Below are positions 59,482 through 64,000 of a stretch of DNA of 64,000 nucleotides, piece by piece. Position 1 is the first letter of the stretch. Every line of letters starts with the position of its first letter. The DNA lies in the NCBI RefSeq assembly GCF_964204645.1, contig NC_134027.1, positions 27,743,849 through 27,807,848 on the forward strand, written 5' to 3'. The notes under the pieces were generated by a model. It did no database searches, was not told where the DNA came from, and worked only from the letters and a program-made list of their open reading frames with translations. The DNA comes from Tubulanus polymorphus (lineage: Eukaryota > Nemertea > Palaeonemertea > Tubulaniformes > Tubulanidae). The position numbers and the translations under genes are program-made.

Positions 59482-60121
59482 AGTTCAAAAACATCGGAAT
59501 ATATTCCTCAACAACTCGCTAACTAGCCCTCTAAAACTTCTTCTACCTGTGAAATATCTCCACTTATACAAACCTGCTCTTCATCGCTATTGGCGGGAAT
59601 ATTGAACAAGAGGCGTGGCTACGGCTTGTCAATCACGATAACGTATCGTCATGTTCAGTAAAACGGTACAATATTGACATTGTATTGTGTGAACAGACCA
59701 CGCCTACCGCGAACTAGCTGTTTGACACCGTGTCTGTGTCTGTGTCTGTCTGTGTATGAAGTTTATCTATGTCGATTTATCAACAAAAAAACTAGATTTC
59801 TATTCGCGATAGAATTCTCCGCCATTTCAACAAACAAAATGACCATTGATGGATGAAACACTTCGAGTCCATGTTGACAAGATACCACGATAAGAAATAA
59901 AAAAGTGTCTGAAATGTTTACAGTTTATTCAACGTTTCGACTTTATCCTTATATTCGTCAATAATCAGTTATCCAGGGTTGTATTTAGCAGGAGGGGGTA
60001 GGCAGGGGCTTAGCCGGGGTTAACTTAGGAAAAGTGCCCTTTGCAAGTATTATCGTTCCTACAAAATTGCCCTTTTTCGGGGTTTTCTGCCCCCAAAATT
60101 CAAATGCTAGGTGTACGGCCC

Positions 60122-60605
60122 TGTATTCCTGAAGATGACTATTAGGATATAGTCGAAACGTTGAATAAACTACACTAGCTCAAGGAATACAGTATTCCTG
60201 AAGATGACTATTAGGATATAGTCGAAACGTTGAATAAACTACACTAGCTCAAGGAATACAGTATTCCTGAAGATGACTATTCGGATAAAGTCGAAACGTT
60301 GAATAAACTACACTAGCTCAAGGAATACAGTATTCCTGAAGATGACTATTAGGATATAGTCGAAACGTTGAATAAACTACACTAGCTCAAGGAATACAGT
60401 ATTCCTGAAGATGACTATTAGGATATAGTCTAAACGTTGAATAAACTACACTAGCTCAAGGAATACAGTATTCCTGAAGATGACTATTCGGATAAAGTCG
60501 AAACGTTGAATAAACTACACTAGCTCAAGGAATACAGTATTCCTGAAGATGACTATTAGGATATAGTCGAAACGTTGAATAAACTACACTAGCTCAAGGA
60601 AACAT
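60122..60605 (+). repeat. 69-bp tandem array of a dispersed hairpin element, seven copies
   Basis: Each unit reads tattcctgaagatg, a hairpin gactat/atagtc, cgaaacgttgaataaactac, actagctcaaggaatacag. Unit junctions form the palindrome ggaatacagtattcc. Single copies or fragments are found at about 7590-7650, 11090-11160, 26880-26910 (reverse), 28255-28345 and 43440-43490 (reverse). Two copies in the array share the variant tcggataaag, so units were amplified in blocks. Confidence 0.95.
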
Positions 60606-61262
60606 TTTAAACTTGAGAATAGGTTATTCATGCTCAGTAGGCCCGGATTTCGGGTTATTTTTACAATCTGTGCTTCTACTTAATTTTGAAATGATCACAT
60701 TTTTTTCGAATTTAGGATTATTCAACAAATGTCACGTGACGCCATTAGACTATAGTGTCAACAACCGATGATCACGCAGCGCCAGAATCTGACTGCGGCA
60801 AGTGACCTACCAGACTGACCAGTCATTGAATTAGTAATTAGGCGGCGTCGTTAATTACTATCAACGACCTCTTAATTAGCGTTAATTACCAATTAATTAG
60901 ACTTAATTTATGGGTAATTAAATAATCAAACGCAATCAGGTGCGCGATTTATACAAACATATTACCCGTTAAAAACTGATTCTAAACAAGTGTCAAATAT
61001 TGATTACTGGTAGAATTCACAGACTGCGACTAGTGCGCCATCTATGCGGATATGCGATAACTAAACGGTCACCTCGGGCTCGACATTCGCCGAGTTATCA
61101 AATCATTATTAATCCGTTAATCTGTTTAGATTAATCCGATAACTGTGAACAGATGGACAATTTTCTTCTTTTTAATGCTTATTTTGTATCTATTAAATAA
61201 TTAAAACGCAACATTCGTTTAGATTGTTAGAACTTCCATTCATTTCTGGTTGTATCTCACGT

Positions 61263-61325
61263 GAAGTTCCACAGTTCCACCACAGTTCCACCACAGTTCC
61301 ACCACAGTTCCACCACAGTTCCACC
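61263..61325. repeat. 13-bp tandem repeat
   Basis: Five copies of cagttccaccaca, related to the agttccac family at 40.9 kb. Confidence 0.95.
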
Positions 61326-61680
61326 GTGTGTTGGGGCTTCTCTTCGTTGTCTCTTACTCATCCCTAAATTTCAAGTGGATCCAATTTTTGTCAATTATTT
61401 TTATTCGATCTTGTAACTAAGATGTTACCAGGCAATACGCATGCGCGCGTGTTTCTAAAGTAAAGGAATTCACGTAATATCATAATCAATATGTCTAAAT
61501 CTGATACAGGAGTTATTGGACAGCTGCTGGTGTGAGCGGCACTGGCGGGAACCCCTGTCGTTCCCAGGGGGGGGGGGGGGTTATTTAGATGTCTTATATT
61601 GATATATCCTTCATTTATAAACAAACACTGACAAAGACTTCTCATTGTTATATAGAATACAACCATACAAAACGTATACA

Positions 61681-61686
61681 TTTATT
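61681..61686 (-). promoter_or_regulatory. Polyadenylation signal of the channel-like gene
   Basis: AATAAA on the minus strand, 132 bp after the stop codon of the gene at 61819. Confidence 0.55.
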
Positions 61687-61818
61687 CAAAAACATTTAAT
61701 TATTAATTCACAACAATAAAAACAGTTATAAAATCTTCATACGTAGCACCACGTGACGTGCATAACTTATTTGAACTTCCCTGAATATAATCCGTTTAAA
61801 TAAATATACATTTCTCTT

Positions 61819-63627
61819 TTAATCATAAATCGTATCGGTCGCCGATAAATGGATAATAGATGGCGCTTTTCTAAATTTACGAATGAGTTTCTGTACAAGT
61901 CGACCGCCCCGATCTTCGCAGAGTAAAGCCACGTCTAATCGACGGAACCACTGAACTACGACCCTAGTATCGTCATCCAGATCAGCCTGAACGGACATAG
62001 CGGCGATTAGATAGTTTACCAGTAAAATAGACGTGAAATAGAAATACGTGATGTAAGCTATTCCGTCAGGAGGATCAACTTCCGTACCGATATCTGTGAC
62101 TCCATTCTCTAAAATAAACATCGTATACAATCCATTCCCGATAGAATTATAGGCCGACGAATAGGCGTAAACCTGACTGAAATATCCGACCTGAAATATC
62201 AGTTTTACCACTATCGATATCACCGTGTAATACAACATTATCGAGATCATTTTCTGCAAAACGATAGCAAAAATACCGATAAAAGGTAAAATCTCGATAA
62301 TGTATAAACCACTCATTATAGTGAGTGGAATATAGAACGCTTTCATCACACGAATAAAATTCATTACTGTCGCAAGATCATCGGATACGGAAAAGACTAT
62401 AACAGCCGTTAGAAAACATATCAAATTCAATATGAATTGAATGACGCGATAGAAATAGGTAAAACTGAGATAGTTGTTCTGAATAGGTAAACCTAGACCT
62501 TTATACGATAATCTCCTCTCTTTATCCACGATACGATATATCATTTCTAAAATATCACACAATACCATAAACCCGCATACGAATAACAGAGCACAAATAA
62601 ATATACTGAACCTTACTTCAGTGCTGTCACCCTGGATCCCCGCGCAGTCGCTGTTGTTAGATTGCGCCGATAGGCGGCAGTACTCTAATTGCGGCATTAA
62701 CTTCAAAACAGCCGGATCAACGTAGATTAAACAAATCAGAAAAAACAACCGTAAAATAAACCAGATAAAAATAAAGGGTAAATTCTTATAGAATTTAAGT
62801 TTGATCCAGTGATTGAGGATGACATTGTGATGTAATTTAAAATCCAAATATCGTTGGACATTTTGTTTTTCAGTGTAAAGTAACATTCTTAAAGGTGATC
62901 GAATTTCTCGCCTGTAATTCTCATACGACTCGTAATCAGTGATATCATAGGTTAACGTTTTATAAAGACCTCTCTCATCTCTGTCGATGATGTACAATTC
63001 TTCCGTTTCTAATATCAACTGGAAAAGTCCGAACGATTGACATTTTGCCGCTAATTCTAAAGGTCTAAAATAATCTTCATCTTCTGTTGTAAGTAACTGT
63101 AATTTCTGCGCATGCGTTATCTTACTCATTATATATTTATATATTTCAATCATTTTCTCTTCCTGTGACTGACAATAAGTCGTTATAATTAAAGCATGTA
63201 TACAATTCCTATTCCCTTTACAAATACTCGTGATGTCAACGCCATCTTTTAGCAGTTTTTCTAATATACCTTTAGCGCCAAAAACGCAAGCTAACAATAT
63301 CGGCAGTTTAAAATCACCCGGTTTCCGATCAACTGAACTTTTACTTTCCGAGTGAAATACTCCGTTTATCAATGCTTCGAATTCCTGCGACTTAACGCCA
63401 TTCTTCAGATTATCATAAGCAGTGACGTCATCGTGTCTAATGATGTCGTACCAGTATCTGTAATACGGAAGTAGGAGTCTGCGCACTGCGGGACTGACAT
63501 CTTCCGCTTTCTGAGGAGGGAAATCTATTAGAGCCGTTTTAGTTTTATCAACGGCTTTATTTGTACCGCAGTATTTACCAACTAAATGATCCAATACATC
63601 TACAACAGAAACATTAAAACAACTCAT
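61819..63627 (-). CDS. Ankyrin-repeat six-transmembrane channel-like protein (TRP superfamily-like)
   Basis: Single open exon of 602 residues starting MSCFNVSVVD. Residues about 105-210 contain degenerate ankyrin repeats (LPILLACVFGAKGILEKLLK, RPLELAAKCQSFGLFQLILE). Membrane segments follow at about 283-303 (FIFIWFILRLFFLICLIY), 340-366, 395-413, 430-450 and 455-480. A pore-like loop is at 485-515 (YNSIGNGLYTMFILENGV) and the last helix at 524-545 (SILLVNYLIAAMS). A basic C-terminal tail ends KFRKAPS. The order (ankyrins, S1-S4, S5-pore-S6) fits a TRP-type cation channel, but the pore is divergent and there are few ankyrin repeats. Proposed as a lineage-specific TRP-like paralogue. An acceptor-like tttctgttgtag just inside the frame leaves a small chance that the true protein starts from an upstream exon. 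Confidence 0.75.
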   Translation of the reverse strand: MSCFNVSVVDVLDHLVGKYCGTNKAVDKTKTALIDFPPQKAEDVSPAVRRLLLPYYRYWYDIIRHDDVTAYDNLKNGVKSQEFEALINGVFHSESKSSVDRKPGDFKLPILLACVFGAKGILEKLLKDGVDITSICKGNRNCIHALIITTYCQSQEEKMIEIYKYIMSKITHAQKLQLLTTEDEDYFRPLELAAKCQSFGLFQLILETEELYIIDRDERGLYKTLTYDITDYESYENYRREIRSPLRMLLYTEKQNVQRYLDFKLHHNVILNHWIKLKFYKNLPFIFIWFILRLFFLICLIYVDPAVLKLMPQLEYCRLSAQSNNSDCAGIQGDSTEVRFSIFICALLFVCGFMVLCDILEMIYRIVDKERRLSYKGLGLPIQNNYLSFTYFYRVIQFILNLICFLTAVIVFSVSDDLATVMNFIRVMKAFYIPLTIMSGLYIIEILPFIGIFAIVLQKMISIMLYYTVISIVVKLIFQVGYFSQVYAYSSAYNSIGNGLYTMFILENGVTDIGTEVDPPDGIAYITYFYFTSILLVNYLIAAMSVQADLDDDTRVVVQWFRRLDVALLCEDRGGRLVQKLIRKFRKAPSIIHLSATDTIYD

Positions 63628-64000
63628 TCAAATATGAGTTTTATTCCCAGTTCTACAGCGAGTCTAGTTTGACTCTTCAGAAAAACAAATCAGTTAATAT
63701 CTTGATTAACTCTGCTAAATCTTAACTGACGAAGATTTGACTTTGGAAGTTAAGAGATTGGAAATTAACTAATTCTAACTAATTCAAGTCAAACTTAAGC
63801 AACAAATATGGAAATAAACTATCAATTAATCTCTTCAATCGGACAAGATCGAAATCTTTTATTTACCTTGATCGGCGCCAACAGTTGTGTGCTCCTGGGT
63901 CATTTTTACTGAAGATGTTGAATTATTTCCACTAGTAGGGTGAACTTTCTGTAAACTGGTCATTTCAAGACGACGTCTTACACTACCACACGAGACATTT
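63628..64000. other. Upstream of the channel-like gene, no gene seen
   Basis: AT-rich. It contains short direct repeats of the ttaactaattctaac kind near 63740-63790. A possible minus-strand donor-like atttac occurs at about 63860, which would fit a coding or leader exon at 63867 onward, but there is no recognisable product. Confidence 0.3.

Larger units (their letters stand above)
59482..61680. other. Intergenic: Iroquois upstream region and element array
   Basis: 59482-59960 is presumed Iroquois leader and promoter. A gtgaaatatctccacttata stretch and ggcgtggctacg (GC-box-like) are present but not decisive. 59960-60120 has no recognised feature. 60610-61260 is AT-rich with short ttaattacc direct repeats near 60840-60910. 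A G14 run lies at about 61567-61580. No gene recognised. Confidence 0.45.

Noticed and set aside
60122-60605. Functional hammerhead ribozymes in the 69-bp units
   Set aside because: ctgaaga, hairpin and gaaac are present, but there is an extra base before stem II and I find neither a stem III of useful length nor a UH cleavage site in register.

Overview
The window reads as a stretch of animal nuclear genome. It is AT-rich, its genes are split by GT-AG introns of about 100-3,400 bp, and it is crowded with minisatellites, trinucleotide runs and small inverted-repeat elements. The gene set (Iroquois homeobox, CDK10, SOWAH ankyrin protein, adhesion GPCR, rhodopsin-type GPCR) shows a bilaterian. 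The LamG-array adhesion GPCR and the divergent receptors suggest a marine invertebrate, probably lophotrochozoan; that last step is inference. No bacterial, viral or organellar segment was recognised.

Layout. (1) 2.3-22.2 kb, minus strand: one large adhesion GPCR gene. I could chain 40 coding exons with every junction in phase. They encode a Thr/Ser-rich mucin stalk, six LamG/pentraxin-like (ConA-fold) domains, a GAIN domain with an intact GPS (CNHLT), seven membrane segments and a Pro-rich tail. (2) 22.2-26.6 kb: intergenic, with a tRNA-derived repeat, a frameshifted gene relic and a TIR element. (3) 26.7-29.9 kb, minus strand: CDK10 kinase, 12 exons. (4) 31.1-46.8 kb, plus strand: a SOWAH-family ankyrin-repeat protein, 13 exons, head to head with CDK10, its introns filled with minisatellites. 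(5) 46.8-50.6 kb: repeats, no gene seen. (6) 50.6-51.7 kb, minus strand: an intronless rhodopsin-like GPCR lacking canonical DRY and NPxxY. (7) 52-54 kb: minisatellites and an array of eight CTCF-like motifs. (8) 54.0-59.5 kb, minus strand: an Iroquois (TALE) homeobox gene with three reverse-oriented CTCF-like motifs inside it. (9) 60.1-60.6 kb: seven tandem copies of a hairpin element also found dispersed in the window. (10) 61.8-63.6 kb, minus strand: an ankyrin-repeat six-TM channel-like protein.

The genes do not form an operon or a shared pathway. The repeats are the unusual part. Two genes have a 3' splice site swallowed by a tandem repeat, so the acceptor and the first exon codons exist in several copies. 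Two intronic minisatellites start from the same dispersed element. A convergent set of CTCF-like motifs brackets the Iroquois gene. Exon boundaries come from reading splice consensus and phase by eye. The first and last exons are the least certain.
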